Source: Bacillus sp. Cs-700 (GTDB taxonomy: Bacteria > Bacillota > Bacilli > Bacillales > Guptibacillaceae). From it: DNA of 64,000 nucleotides. The notes beneath the pieces were generated by a model. That model searched no databases. It was not told the origin of the DNA and worked only from the letters and a program-made list of their open reading frames with translations. The stretch lies in contig NZ_CP041063.1 in NCBI RefSeq assembly GCF_011082085.1, positions 2,480,001-2,544,000 on the forward strand, given 5' to 3'. A program made the position numbers and the translations under genes. Below are positions 32,665 to 41,446 of this stretch, in pieces; position 1 is the stretch's first letter, and each line of letters opens with the position of its first letter.

Positions 32665-34122
32665 ATGGCTAACACATATACGAAGCAATATATTAACGGT
32701 GAATGGGTTACGGGTTCTAGTGACAAAACTGTAACAAATTTTAATCCATTTTCCGGCGAGGAAATTTTTACATTAAATTCAGCATCTGAAGAAGATCTAG
32801 ATAAAGCTTACAAAACGGCAAAAGAAGCACAAAAATCATGGGCACAAACAACACCAGGCAAGCGCCAGCAAATTCTTGATAAAGTAGCAGCGCTTATGAC
32901 CGAACGTAAAGAAGAGATCGTTGACTGGCTTGTGAAAGAATCAGGCAGTACGAAGATTAAAGCGAACGTCGAATGGGCCGCAGCCACTCGCGTTGTGAAA
33001 GAGTCGGCATCATTCCCATATCGTATGAAAGGGCAAATTGCGCCTTCTGATACGCCAGGGAAAGAAAACCGTATTTATAAAAGCGCGAAAGGCGTGATCG
33101 GTGTCATCGGACCGTGGAACTTCCCGCTTCACCTTTCTATGCGTTCGGTTGCACCTGCGATCGCAACTGGTAACACGGTTGTTCTAAAACCAGCATCTGA
33201 AACGCCTGTTACAGCAGGGTTCCTAATCGCTGAACTATTTGAAGAAGCAGGACTTCCTAAAGGCGTGCTAAACGTCGTAGCAGGACGCGGTTCTGAAATC
33301 GGCGATGCGTTCGTCACGCACCCAATTCCAAAATTGATTTCCTTCACAGGTTCAACGGAAGTTGGTCAGCATATCGGCGAACTAGCAGGTAAGAACATTA
33401 AGGAAACGGCACTAGAGCTTGGCGGTAATAACGTGTTTATCGTGCTTGATGATGCGGATATCGATCAGGCTGCTGAATCAGCGGCGTTCGGTAAGTTCTT
33501 GCATCAAGGTCAAATTTGCATGGCGATCAACCGCATTATCGTGCATGAAAGCATTCACGACAAATTCGTGGAAGCATTTAAAGAAAAAGTCGCTTCCCTT
33601 CAAGTTGGCGATCCGTCTGATGCGAAAACAGCTGTTGGTCCACTGATCAACAAAGATGCTGTTGAACGTATTCAAGAATCGCTTAACACGTCACTTGAGC
33701 AAGGCGCTGAGAAAATTCTTGGTGGCGAAGTCGAAGGTAATGTGATGCATCCGGTTATTTTAACGAACGTAACGAATGACATGCCAATTGCGAAAGATGA
33801 AATTTTCGGTGCCGTTGCGCCAATCATTAAATTTAGCACGGTAGACGAAGCGATTGAAATCGCAAATGGTTCTCCATACGGCCTTAGTGGCTCTGTTCAT
33901 TCTTGTGACTTAAACCGCGGTGTTCAGGTTGCGCATCAAATCGAAACAGGCATGGTACACATTAACGACCAGCCGGTAAACGATGAAGCACACATGGCCT
34001 TCGGTGGCGAAAAAGAATCAGGCCTTGGCCGATTCGGCGGCGAATGGGCTCTTGATAAATTTACAACTGTGAAATGGATTTCCGTTCAGCAAGAACGTCG
34101 TCAATATCCATTTTTCCAATAA
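32665..34122 (+). CDS. NAD(P)-dependent aldehyde dehydrogenase
   Basis: Oxidises an aldehyde to the acid. The 485-residue protein shows the cofactor and active-site regions in order: GVIGPWNFPLHLSMRSVAPA (about 150), SFTGSTEVGQHIG, the catalytic Glu in ELGGNN (about 255) and catalytic Cys in GQICMA (about 289). It resembles YfmT-type (vanillin dehydrogenase) and related Bacillus enzymes, but the substrate is open. AAAGGAGG precedes the ATG. A sigma-B-like promoter suggests a role in stress detoxification. A terminator follows. Confidence 0.93.
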   Translation: MANTYTKQYINGEWVTGSSDKTVTNFNPFSGEEIFTLNSASEEDLDKAYKTAKEAQKSWAQTTPGKRQQILDKVAALMTERKEEIVDWLVKESGSTKIKANVEWAAATRVVKESASFPYRMKGQIAPSDTPGKENRIYKSAKGVIGVIGPWNFPLHLSMRSVAPAIATGNTVVLKPASETPVTAGFLIAELFEEAGLPKGVLNVVAGRGSEIGDAFVTHPIPKLISFTGSTEVGQHIGELAGKNIKETALELGGNNVFIVLDDADIDQAAESAAFGKFLHQGQICMAINRIIVHESIHDKFVEAFKEKVASLQVGDPSDAKTAVGPLINKDAVERIQESLNTSLEQGAEKILGGEVEGNVMHPVILTNVTNDMPIAKDEIFGAVAPIIKFSTVDEAIEIANGSPYGLSGSVHSCDLNRGVQVAHQIETGMVHINDQPVNDEAHMAFGGEKESGLGRFGGEWALDKFTTVKWISVQQERRQYPFFQ

Positions 34123-34129
34123 GTAATAG

Positions 34130-34160
34130 AAATCCCTCGACTCGCTCGAGGGATTTTTTG
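34130..34160 (+). terminator. Terminator after the aldehyde dehydrogenase gene
   Basis: Stem AAATCCCTCGA / TCGAGGGATTT with loop CTCGC-type bases followed by TTTT. Confidence 0.88.
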
Positions 34161-34264
34161 TGCGCTAGCCGAATTGGTTACCCGGGAAATAGTGGGAGAA
34201 CAGCTATATTGTTGCTTTTTATTTTCATTTTTGAAAAAATAGATAGAGAAAAGGAGATGGAAAC

Positions 34265-34777
34265 ATGATTGAAGTTCGTGAAGAGAAGGTACAGGATCAT
34301 GAGGAAATCTCAACCATTTTACAAAAAGCGTTTGGTGGAGAAGATGAGGTAACGCTGGTTAAAGATATTCGGGATTCTGCTTATTTTGTACCGGAGCTTT
34401 CTCTTGTGGCGCTACATAATCGACGTGATCCAGTCGGCTACATTCTTTTTAGTGAAATCACCATTTCCACAGAAAAAGAAAAACTCACGTCCCTTGCGCT
34501 TGCTCCTGTCGCAGTCGTGCCTGAGTTACAGCGGGAAGGAATCGGGAGCATGCTCATTCAAGATGGTTTGATGAGAGCAACTTCACTCGGATACCGACAC
34601 GTAGTGGTCCTTGGTCACAAGGAATATTACCCGCGATTCGGTTTCGTTCCTGCTTCTGAAAAGAACATCTCCGGGCCGTTTGATGCAGGAGATGCGTTTA
34701 TGGTGAAAGAACTTAAAAAGAATGCGCTCAAAGAGATTAGCGGAAAAGTGGTTTATCCGAAAGCGTTCGGCGTGTAA
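34265..34777 (+). CDS. GNAT family N-acetyltransferase (YhbS-like)
   Basis: A 170-residue acetyl-CoA-dependent acetyltransferase. Typical parts are SLALAPVAVVPELQREGIGS with the acetyl-CoA loop (RxxGIG type), then LIQDGLMRATSLGYRHVVVL and GHKEYYPRFGFVPASEKNIS, which mark the YhbS group. AAAGGAG precedes the ATG. The substrate is not known. Confidence 0.9.
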   Translation: MIEVREEKVQDHEEISTILQKAFGGEDEVTLVKDIRDSAYFVPELSLVALHNRRDPVGYILFSEITISTEKEKLTSLALAPVAVVPELQREGIGSMLIQDGLMRATSLGYRHVVVLGHKEYYPRFGFVPASEKNISGPFDAGDAFMVKELKKNALKEISGKVVYPKAFGV

Positions 34778-34784
34778 GGCGACA

Positions 34785-34812
34785 CAAAAAAAGCCGCTCA
34801 TGGGCGGCTTTT
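34785..34812. terminator. Bidirectional terminator
   Basis: AAAAGCCGC / GCGGCTTTT stem between convergent genes; A-run and T-run on the two sides serve both strands. Confidence 0.88.
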
Positions 34813-34814
34813 CG

Positions 34815-35105
34815 TTAAAAGTCAAAGATTGAATCTTCGTTCGCATCATCATCTTTCATCGGTTTTGATGCAAGAGGTTGTTGAACAGGTGCAGCTTGTT
34901 GGAGCGGCTTAGGGGCAGGGGCAGAAGGAGTCTTTGGACGACTGCTTCCCGATGCCTGAAGTAGCATGTCGCAGTACGTTTTAATCGCAATGAGCTCTTC
35001 ACGAATGCCGTTTACATCCGCATCATTTTCTTCAACGTTATAAGTAAGCTGTTTCATACGCGTATTCATTTGCTGAATCAGCTGATCAATCGGGATATCT
35101 TTCAT
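34815..35105 (-). CDS. YwdI-like protein (DUF5327)
   Basis: A 96-residue protein with a helical N-terminal half (PIDQLIQQMNTRMKQLTYNV and REELIAIKTYCDMLLQA) and a disordered Pro/Ala/Gln-rich tail ending DEDSIFDF-like acidic residues. This matches the Bacillus YwdI type; function unknown. AAAAGGAG precedes the ATG. Confidence 0.75.
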   Translation of the reverse strand: MKDIPIDQLIQQMNTRMKQLTYNVEENDADVNGIREELIAIKTYCDMLLQASGSSRPKTPSAPAPKPLQQAAPVQQPLASKPMKDDDANEDSIFDF

Positions 35106-35198
35106 ATCAGTAAACTCCTTTTAGTGAAGGATCTTTTATCCCTAGTGTACCAAACTACAAACGAAATGAAAAAAATTAGTTAAGAAGGAGATTAACCA

Positions 35199-35747
35199 AT
35201 GGATACTCTTCATGAAGTACTGAAATTTAATGAGGAATTTGTAAATAACAAGGAATATGTTCCGTTTGAGACAACTGGCCTTCCAGACAAAAAAATCGTC
35301 ATTCTTTCTTGCATGGATACGCGTCTTGTGGAACTTCTTCCACGCGCAATGAATTTAAAAAATGGTGACGTGAAAATTGTAAAAAACGCTGGTGCTGTGG
35401 TGAGTCACCCATTCGGTAGTATTATGCGCAGTATTCTTGTAGCGGTCTATGAACTTCAGGCTGAGGAAGTATGGGTCATTGGCCACCACGACTGTGGCAT
35501 GGGGAAAGTTAATCCAGATGAGCTTCTTCATAAAATGGAAGATAGCGTAACAAAAGAAGTGGTCGCTTCCATGAAACACGTTGGAATTGATCTTCATTCT
35601 TGGCTCCAAGGTTTTACAACGGTTCAAGACGGCGTACGCGATAGCGTTTCGATGATCCAGAATCATCCACTACTTCCAAAAGACCTTCCTGTTCACGGAC
35701 TTGTGATTGACCCTGCAACTGGAAAGTTAGATCAAGTGACAGAATAA
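35199..35747 (+). CDS. ytiB: Beta-type carbonic anhydrase (YtiB-like)
   Basis: Interconverts CO2 and bicarbonate. The 182-residue protein has the zinc ligands in CMDTRLVELLPRAMNL (Cys 32, Asp 34) and GHHDCGMG (His, Cys near 95). These are the beta-CA signature. AAGGAG precedes the ATG and a strong terminator follows. YtiB is the B. subtilis homologue. Confidence 0.92.
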   Translation: MDTLHEVLKFNEEFVNNKEYVPFETTGLPDKKIVILSCMDTRLVELLPRAMNLKNGDVKIVKNAGAVVSHPFGSIMRSILVAVYELQAEEVWVIGHHDCGMGKVNPDELLHKMEDSVTKEVVASMKHVGIDLHSWLQGFTTVQDGVRDSVSMIQNHPLLPKDLPVHGLVIDPATGKLDQVTE

Positions 35748-35751
35748 TGTT

Positions 35752-35785
35752 AAAAGCGCGCGCCTCAATTGAGACGCGCGCTTTT
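35752..35785. terminator. Bidirectional terminator after the carbonic anhydrase gene
   Basis: AAAAGCGCGCGTCTCAA-type stem: aaaagcgcgcgcctcaa / ttgagacgcgcgctttt with T-run; also ends the minus-strand gene at 35792. Confidence 0.9.
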
Positions 35786-35791
35786 TCATTA

Positions 35792-36313
35792 TTATTTCGC
35801 TAAAAGGTCAGCAAAAGCTTTTCCGTACTGTGGAAGATCCGGCGGGCGACGCGCAGATACAAGATGACCATCAACAACAACAGGCTCATCAATCCACGTA
35901 GCGCCGGCATTTTCCATGTCATCACGGATGCCTGGCGTGCTCGTTACTTTCTTTCCTTCTAACACCTTAGCAGAAATTAAGACCCATCCGGCATGGCAAA
36001 TCTGACCGATTGGTTTCTTATTTTCTTCCATATGCTGTACCATTTTTAACACTTCAGGGAAACGGCGAATTTTATCTGGTGCCCAGCCACCTGGAACAAG
36101 AATCGCGTCGTAGTCTGCAGGGTTAATGTCTGCATAAGCATAATCGGAAACGACCGGTACGCCGTACTTCCCAACATACTTCTCTCCTGCATTCTCTCCA
36201 ACATAATGAACCGTTGCGCCTTCTTCAATAAGACGATAATAAGGATAGGTTAGCTCGAGATCTTCATATTCATGATGAACAAGACTAATGACTTTCTTAT
36301 TTTCTAAACGCAT
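35792..36313 (-). CDS. yfkM: DJ-1/PfpI family protein (YfkM-like, general stress protein 18)
   Basis: A 173-residue class I glutamine amidotransferase-like protein. The nucleophile elbow IGQICHAGWVL (Cys near 105), an upstream Glu and ILVPGGWAPDKIRR are visible. Such proteins act as proteases or protein/nucleotide deglycases; which applies is disputed. B. subtilis YfkM belongs to the sigma-B stress regulon, and a matching promoter is seen upstream. Confidence 0.9.
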   Translation of the reverse strand: MRLENKKVISLVHHEYEDLELTYPYYRLIEEGATVHYVGENAGEKYVGKYGVPVVSDYAYADINPADYDAILVPGGWAPDKIRRFPEVLKMVQHMEENKKPIGQICHAGWVLISAKVLEGKKVTSTPGIRDDMENAGATWIDEPVVVDGHLVSARRPPDLPQYGKAFADLLAK

Positions 36314-36337
36314 ACTTCCACCTCCACTCTTTACCTT

Positions 36338-36363
36338 ATACCATTTTTCTTCGATTTCAAAAC
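36338..36363 (-). promoter_or_regulatory. Sigma-B-like promoter of the yfkM-like gene
   Basis: Minus strand: GTTTTG (36358-36363), 14 bases, TGGTAT (36338-36343), against GTTTAA-N12..15-GGGWAT. The B. subtilis homologue is sigma-B dependent, which supports the call. Confidence 0.5.
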
Positions 36364-36465
36364 GATTAACATGTTACAGGATAGTTCTTCCTTTTCAAGC
36401 ATGTATTCTCTAGTATGCTCCTGTCCCAGTGGGAATACTAAAGAGAAGGTAAAGGAGAGATTACA

Positions 36466-37290
36466 ATGGATGTTGGTCTTTTACTGGAATATGCCTGGGT
36501 GCTACTCGTTTTAATCGGTCTTGAAGGGGTGCTAGCAGCAGACAACGCCCTCGTCATGGCCATTATGGTCAAGCACCTTGATCCAAAAAAGCGCAAAAAA
36601 GCCTTGTTTTATGGACTTGGCGGAGCATTTGTCTTTCGTTTTGGCTCTCTCTTCATCATTTCTTTTCTCGTCGATATTTGGCAGGTACAGGCCATTGGTG
36701 CCATTTACTTGCTGTTTCTCAGTTTAAATCATCTTGTTAAAAAGTTTTTCTTAAACGATCGAAAAAAAAGCAAAAAAGAAAAGAATTCTCAGCAAGGGGC
36801 TGGCTTTTGGACAACCGTTCTAAAAGTAGAACTTGCTGATATTGCTTTTGCGGTTGATTCGATTTTGGCGGCCGTCGCCTTAGCACTAACGCTTCCAAAT
36901 ACTAATTTACCTCGAATTGGTGGCATGGATGGCGGTCAATTCCTTGTGATTTTAACCGGAGGAATTGTTGGGCTTATTATTATGCGATTTGCTGCAAATT
37001 ATTTTGTTAGGCTACTGCATCGTAAACCAGGTTTAGAAACCGCAGCATTTGCGATTGTCGGCTGGGTTGGTGTGAAGCTCGCAGTCTATACGCTTGCGCA
37101 TCCAAATCTCGGCATCCTCGCAGAAGATTTCCCGAAAGAACCCGCGTGGAAAATCACGTTCTGGGGTATCCTAGTTGCCATTGCCCTTGGCGGCTGGTTT
37201 TTATCTTCAGAACGTAAGGAAACAGAACGAGAAGACGCGAACGAAGATACACTTGAAGAAGTAGATGATGAAGCGAATGATTTTTCATAA
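36466..37290 (+). CDS. TerC family integral membrane protein
   Basis: A 274-residue protein with about seven transmembrane helices and the TerC hallmarks: LEGVLAADNALVMAIMVKHL near residue 18 and VELADIAFAVDSILAAVALA near 130, with buried acidic residues thought to bind metal. TerC proteins in Bacillus export manganese to protect and metalate secreted enzymes. The tail is acidic. AAAGGAGAG precedes the ATG; GGGAAT at 36431 could be a sigma-B -10 but lacks a good -35. Confidence 0.9.
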   Translation: MDVGLLLEYAWVLLVLIGLEGVLAADNALVMAIMVKHLDPKKRKKALFYGLGGAFVFRFGSLFIISFLVDIWQVQAIGAIYLLFLSLNHLVKKFFLNDRKKSKKEKNSQQGAGFWTTVLKVELADIAFAVDSILAAVALALTLPNTNLPRIGGMDGGQFLVILTGGIVGLIIMRFAANYFVRLLHRKPGLETAAFAIVGWVGVKLAVYTLAHPNLGILAEDFPKEPAWKITFWGILVAIALGGWFLSSERKETEREDANEDTLEEVDDEANDFS

Positions 37291-37296
37291 CAAACA

Positions 37297-37327
37297 ACAG
37301 GTGCCCATTAAGGCACCTGCTATTTTT
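37297..37327. terminator. Terminator between terC-like and DUF1499 genes
   Basis: CAGGTGCC / GGCACCTG stem with T-rich flank on the plus strand, overlapping the end of the convergent gene. Confidence 0.8.
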
Positions 37328-37721
37328 ATGCATTCTGAAACGCTTCTCTTATTTCATTCATCCGTTTTTTATTTACACCCATATCTGAGTATCCGGTCCG
37401 AGAAGCGGAACGAAAATGAATATTTTCGCTTGCTGTATCAATGTAAAATTCGATATCATCAACGAATTTAAACAGCTTTGATTTCTCCTCCGCTCGTATG
37501 TAGTGCGACCCCTGTTCTACAATTTCTGTGCGCTTTCGATTCGTTAAGATGGTTTTTAATTTAGCGAGCGCTTCTTCAGCAGTTCCGTTATACGGGATCG
37601 GATCCATCCCGTGCTTCTCGTCAGTGCTTTGACTTGATACGCAGTTGGGTTTATCTGGACAGGGAGCAAGTTTCCCTTCTTTCACGCCTAATTGTTCTGA
37701 ACTCACTTCGATCGCCTCCAA
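37326..37721 (-). CDS. DUF1499 domain protein
   Basis: A 131-residue protein with the DUF1499 start LAPCPDKPNCVSSQSTDEKH (two cysteines), a middle FVDDIEFYIDTASENIHFRS and ending in SASRTGYSDMGVNKKRMNEI. Function unknown; no signal peptide is seen. It is monocistronic. Confidence 0.85.
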   Translation of the reverse strand: MEAIEVSSEQLGVKEGKLAPCPDKPNCVSSQSTDEKHGMDPIPYNGTAEEALAKLKTILTNRKRTEIVEQGSHYIRAEEKSKLFKFVDDIEFYIDTASENIHFRSASRTGYSDMGVNKKRMNEIREAFQNA

Positions 37722-37822
37722 TAATCTTTTTCTATTCTATCTATACCCTATCACTTCACCATTTGAACTTATTATGCCTTACAATGCGTAAAAAAAGCAG
37801 CACATTGATGTGCAAATTTCTC

Positions 37823-37848
37823 GTTTAGAACTCTCTGAAAGCGTGAAT
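37823..37848 (+). promoter_or_regulatory. Possible sigma-B promoter of the yflT-like gene
   Basis: GTTTAG (37823-37828), 14 bases, GTGAAT (37843-37848), a weak match to GTTTAA-N12..15-GGGWAT. The B. subtilis homologue (GSP17M) is sigma-B dependent. Confidence 0.35.
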
Positions 37849-37901
37849 AGTACTTCTGTGATCAAAAAAACAGGATTTTAATCTTTGAAGGAGGCAATAT
37901 T

Positions 37902-38249
37902 GTGAGTAGACCAGTAGTACGTGAATATCAAAACGATGAGAAACTAAAAAGTGATATCGAGGAGCTAAGCAATATCGGCGTCTCAAAAGATGACATCTAC
38001 GTGCTTTCCCATGACGACGACCGCACAGAGCGCGTTGCAGACGGCGTTGATGCAAACACGATCGGCAAAAAAGAAATGGGGCTTAGCAGCCTGAAGAACG
38101 TATTTAGTAAAAAAGGCGACGAACTGCGCAGCAAAATGCAGGAAATCGGATTTTCGAAAGAAGAATCTGAGCGCTATGAAGAAGAAATGGACAAAGGTAA
38201 GATCTTCATGTTTGTGACGGATACAGATAAAGTAACAGAGTGGAAGTAA
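37902..38249 (+). CDS. yflT: General stress protein 17M-like (YflT)
   Basis: A 115-residue protein of the GSP17M family: an N-terminal fold with LKSDIEELSNIGVSKDDIYV and LSHDDDRT, then a linker, and a helix-rich C-terminus with FSKEESERYEEEMDKGKIFM. It starts with GTG behind GGAGG. In B. subtilis this is a sigma-B-controlled stress protein of unknown mechanism. Confidence 0.88.
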   Translation: MSRPVVREYQNDEKLKSDIEELSNIGVSKDDIYVLSHDDDRTERVADGVDANTIGKKEMGLSSLKNVFSKKGDELRSKMQEIGFSKEESERYEEEMDKGKIFMFVTDTDKVTEWK

Positions 38250-38264
38250 GGAATAAAGAATAAG

Positions 38265-38303
38265 CAAAAGCCGCTGATTCGGTGTTGAATCAGCGGCTTT
38301 TTG
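38265..38303 (+). terminator. Terminator after the yflT-like gene
   Basis: AAAAGCCGCTGATTC / GAATCAGCGGCTTTTT stem with a short loop. Confidence 0.9.
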
Positions 38304-38314
38304 CGGTGGTGCGC

Positions 38315-38359
38315 GGGTAGGGGTAGGGGTAGGGGTCAGGCTCGTGCCTGACCCCTACC
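38315..38359. repeat. G-quadruplex-type tract joined to a 14-bp inverted repeat
   Basis: Four G-runs (38315-38317, 38320-38323, 38326-38329, 38332-38335) are separated by TA, a textbook intramolecular G4 pattern on the plus strand. The last runs also form the left arm of a perfect inverted repeat, GGTAGGGGTCAGGC (38328-38341) and GCCTGACCCCTACC (38346-38359), loop TCGT. The two folds exclude each other. It lies between a terminator and the 3' end of the sigma factor gene. Confidence 0.75.
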
Positions 38360-38396
38360 GCTCGTTGCCTTTATGATATCCTAACTAATAAGCAGC

Positions 38397-39389
38397 TCAC
38401 TCACTCTTTTTCTCCTTATAAACCTTCAACAATTCTTCCACCGAAATCCCGTCAATCATCATGCCTTTCAGCTGAGATTTCTCGATTTTCACACCTGATA
38501 AGTTACAATCTGTGATCGTGCTCCCATGAAGGTCACATTTCTCAAAAAGAATCGGCATGTGCTCTTGTCTTCTTCCTGATGCAAGATGATCCTCAGGGGG
38601 TAAGCCAATATTCCGAAAAACCGCCCCACCCATTTGGCCGTTCTCCACTTTTAGGTCACTCAGATCAATATCTCGAAATGTAATTCCACTCATATTCATG
38701 TTCCTAAATGTTGCTTCAACCATATAAGCATCAGAAAAGATCGATTGAGCTAAGTTTGAATTCATGAAATTGGCGTTCGTTAACTCCACTTGATCGAATA
38801 AGGCACTACGAAGACGCAGTTCTTTAAATACTTTCCGTTCAAATTCTTCCCCAACGTTTTGTTCCCTTAAATTCTTTTCAACCATCTCATTCATCTCCTT
38901 TTTCATCTTTGCTCTAGCTCTTCGAATCCGACTCTCAATTGCAGAGGTGGAGCAAGCCAACATGGAAGCAATCTCTGCCATCGAATACCCTCCCATGTAA
39001 TAAAGAACAATAGAAGTTCGCTCATCTTCCTTCAGTTCATATAGCGCTTGCCAAACAAGGTCGCTTGTTTCTGTTTCTTTCGTTTCAAGCAGCTGAAGTG
39101 CCTTTTCTTGAAACGATTGCTCCACCACCTGTACCATCCGCTTTCGCTTTCTTTTTAAATCCAGACTTAGGTTTCGAGCAATACTCGTTAGCCAGCTGCC
39201 CATCTTCTCTGGATTGGCAAGCGAATGGCGCTTCAAGTAGGCTTTTATAAATGCTTCCTGCGCAACATCTTGGGCGAGATGGTAGTCCCCGAGAACACTA
39301 TAAGAAATCGCATAGAGCGCATTCGCATAGCGACTTACCACCTCCCGAAACCCTTCTTCTGTCTGCCATTCTACAATTGATTCTGTCAA
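38397..39389 (-). CDS. ECF-type RNA polymerase sigma factor fused to pentapeptide repeats
   Basis: A 330-residue protein. Residues 1-170 are an ordinary ECF sigma factor: region 2 with GDYHLAQDVAQEAFIKAYLK, region 4 with MGGYSMAEIASMLACSTSAI and ESRIRRARAK. From about 190 to 310 pentapeptide-like repeats follow (LTNANFMNSNLAQSIFSDAY; FRNMNMSGITFRDIDLSDLK; later CDLHGSTITDCNLSGVKIEK). The frame is continuous, without a stop or shift between the parts. No anti-sigma gene is adjacent, so the C-terminal part may hold the control function. Target genes unknown. Confidence 0.88.
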   Translation of the reverse strand: MTESIVEWQTEEGFREVVSRYANALYAISYSVLGDYHLAQDVAQEAFIKAYLKRHSLANPEKMGSWLTSIARNLSLDLKRKRKRMVQVVEQSFQEKALQLLETKETETSDLVWQALYELKEDERTSIVLYYMGGYSMAEIASMLACSTSAIESRIRRARAKMKKEMNEMVEKNLREQNVGEEFERKVFKELRLRSALFDQVELTNANFMNSNLAQSIFSDAYMVEATFRNMNMSGITFRDIDLSDLKVENGQMGGAVFRNIGLPPEDHLASGRRQEHMPILFEKCDLHGSTITDCNLSGVKIEKSQLKGMMIDGISVEELLKVYKEKKSE

Positions 39390-39513
39390 CTTGTTTCACC
39401 TCACTAGAGCTTTCACTTATATAGACGTTTCCCATCCATTGATTCCGTCAACAAAACGGAAATTTTCTCTTATTTTGGACTTCGTCTTTTGCAGGAGGAC
39501 AAATGTATGTGTA

Positions 39514-39540
39514 AGGGGTCAGAGAGGAGCCAGACCCCCC
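39514..39540. repeat. Degenerate GGGGTC..GACCCC inverted repeat element
   Basis: AGGGGTCAGAGAGGAG then CCAGACCCCCC; the core resembles the 38328-38359 repeat (GGGGTCAGG / CCTGACCCC). Lies about 100 bp before the small membrane protein gene. It is probably a copy of a dispersed intergenic repeat. Confidence 0.5.
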
Positions 39541-39622
39541 CTAAAAAATTAGTTCTTCGCTCGTCTCCCACAGCATATATTTGTAGGGCAATAAAAATAT
39601 TTCTTTCAAAGGGAGTGCTGAT

Positions 39623-39814
39623 ATGTTGGATCGAACATTGCTTTTCGTAGCCGCTATGATTGCTGGGTTTGCATTACTTCGTTTGTCTGAAGCAGATTCA
39701 TTCCTCGAGAGTCTTAATCCGGTTTTCGAAGTTGTTGGTTTTCTAGCAGCGCTGCTATTTGCACTTGTCTTGATCTACAAAGGCATCATGGCCATTTTAC
39801 CTCGGAAAGTGTAA
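39623..39814 (+). CDS. Small hydrophobic membrane protein, 63 residues
   Basis: Not recognised. Two hydrophobic helices (about 6-20 and 34-58) separated by SEADSFLESLNPVFEVVG. AAAGGGAG stands before the ATG and a terminator follows, which supports a real gene. Confidence 0.65.
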   Translation: MLDRTLLFVAAMIAGFALLRLSEADSFLESLNPVFEVVGFLAALLFALVLIYKGIMAILPRKV

Positions 39815-39840
39815 CCGCTTTCCACTCCTGAAAGAAACGA

Positions 39841-39869
39841 AAAGCGGGATCACTAGGATCCCGCTTTTT
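39841..39869. terminator. Bidirectional terminator
   Basis: AAAGCGGGATC / GATCCCGCTTT stem between the small membrane gene and convergent fumC. Confidence 0.9.
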
Positions 39870-39872
39870 GAT

Positions 39873-41261
39873 TTATTCTTTTGGTGCAATCATATCTTCA
39901 GGACGAACGATCTCATCGAACTGCTCCGCTGTCAGGAGGCCGCTCTCAAGAGCAGATTCACGTAGCGTTGTACCGTCTTCATGCGCTTTTTTCGCAATTT
40001 TTGCCGCATTTTCATAACCGATATGCGGATTCAAAGCTGTGACAAGCATAAGCGAATTTTTCAAGTAATCTTGAATCACTTCTTGATTCGGCTCAATGCC
40101 TACTGCACAATTGTCGTTAAAGGACTTCATTCCGTCTGCGAGTAAACGCGATGACTGGAGGAAGTTATAAATGATAACTGGCTTAAAGACGTTTAGTTCA
40201 AAGTTCCCTTGACTCGCTGAAAAACCAATTGTTGCGTCATTCCCCATCACTTGTGCTGCTACCATCGTAAGCGCTTCGCTCTGCGTAGGGTTAACTTTAC
40301 CTGGCATGATTGAGCTCCCTGGCTCATTTGCTGGAATTGTCAGTTCACCAATACCACAGCGTGGTCCACTTGCAAGCCAGCGCACGTCGTTTGCGATTTT
40401 CATCAGATCCGCCGCAAGCGCCTTGAGCGTACCGTGTACGTGAACAATTTCATCGTGACTTGTAAGCGCATGGAATTTATTTTCAGCTGATGCGAACGTC
40501 TTGTCCGTCATTTTGCTAATTTCTTCCGCTACCATGTCTCCGAACTTCGGATGGGCATTTAGTCCAGTTCCAACCGCTGTTCCACCAATCGCAAGCTCCT
40601 TCATGTATTTTACACTTTCAAGAAGCATATTCTCACACTTCACAAGCATACGATGCCAGCCGCTAATTTCTTGACCAAGCGTAAGTGGCGTTGCATCTTG
40701 AAGGTGCGTACGTCCAATTTTAATAATATGTTCATTGTCCTGCATTTTTTGATAGAGCGTTTCTTTCAGCTCAATAAGAGCTGGATAAAGATGGTCCTCA
40801 ACAGAAAGAACAGCCGCAACGTGCAGCGCTGTTGGGAACGTATCATTGGAAGATTGGGACTTGTTCACGTCATCATTGGGATGAATACGTTCTTCACTTC
40901 CCTGTTCTTGTAAAAGTTCATTCGCACGAAACGCAAGCACTTCATTCATATTCATGTTGGACTGCGTGCCGCTTCCCGTCTGCCATACGACGAGTGGGAA
41001 GTGTTCATTATGATCGCCATTAATGACTTCATCCGCTGCCTTCACAATGGCTTCAGCTTTCACATCTTCAAGCTTACCAAGACGCTGATTTGCGAGCGCC
41101 GCGCCCTTTTTCAACATCGCAAATGCTTTTACTACTTCAAGCGGCATTTGCTCATTGCCGATTTTAAAATTCTGCTTGCTTCGCTGCGTCTGTGCACCCC
41201 ACATTTTATCTGCTGGTACTTTGATTTCTCCAATTGTGTCTCGTTCAATTCGATAATCCAT
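39873..41261 (-). CDS. fumC: Class II fumarate hydratase
   Basis: Interconverts fumarate and malate in the TCA cycle. The 462-residue enzyme shows the fumarase/aspartase signature [13 protein letters not shown] near residue 315, the regions [20 protein letters not shown] and [20 protein letters not shown], and the catalytic-loop [17 protein letters not shown]. subtilis calls this gene citG/fumC. GAAGGAGG precedes the ATG. Confidence 0.97.
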   Translation of the reverse strand: MDYRIERDTIGEIKVPADKMWGAQTQRSKQNFKIGNEQMPLEVVKAFAMLKKGAALANQRLGKLEDVKAEAIVKAADEVINGDHNEHFPLVVWQTGSGTQSNMNMNEVLAFRANELLQEQGSEERIHPNDDVNKSQSSNDTFPTALHVAAVLSVEDHLYPALIELKETLYQKMQDNEHIIKIGRTHLQDATPLTLGQEISGWHRMLVKCENMLLESVKYMKELAIGGTAVGTGLNAHPKFGDMVAEEISKMTDKTFASAENKFHALTSHDEIVHVHGTLKALAADLMKIANDVRWLASGPRCGIGELTIPANEPGSSIMPGKVNPTQSEALTMVAAQVMGNDATIGFSASQGNFELNVFKPVIIYNFLQSSRLLADGMKSFNDNCAVGIEPNQEVIQDYLKNSLMLVTALNPHIGYENAAKIAKKAHEDGTTLRESALESGLLTAEQFDEIVRPEDMIAPKE

Positions 41262-41446
41262 TGTGATCCTCCTTCAGAGTATAAGCTAACAGGTTCCACT
41301 TCGATAAAAAGAAGAGAAGTCCTTTCTCTTCAAATAAATTTCTCATTATGACGACGCTTTCATCATAACACACTCTCCTTTTACCGGGAATCAGGAGATA
41401 CGAGCATTTTTACATAGAAAAAGCCGCTCATACGCTGAGCGACTTC

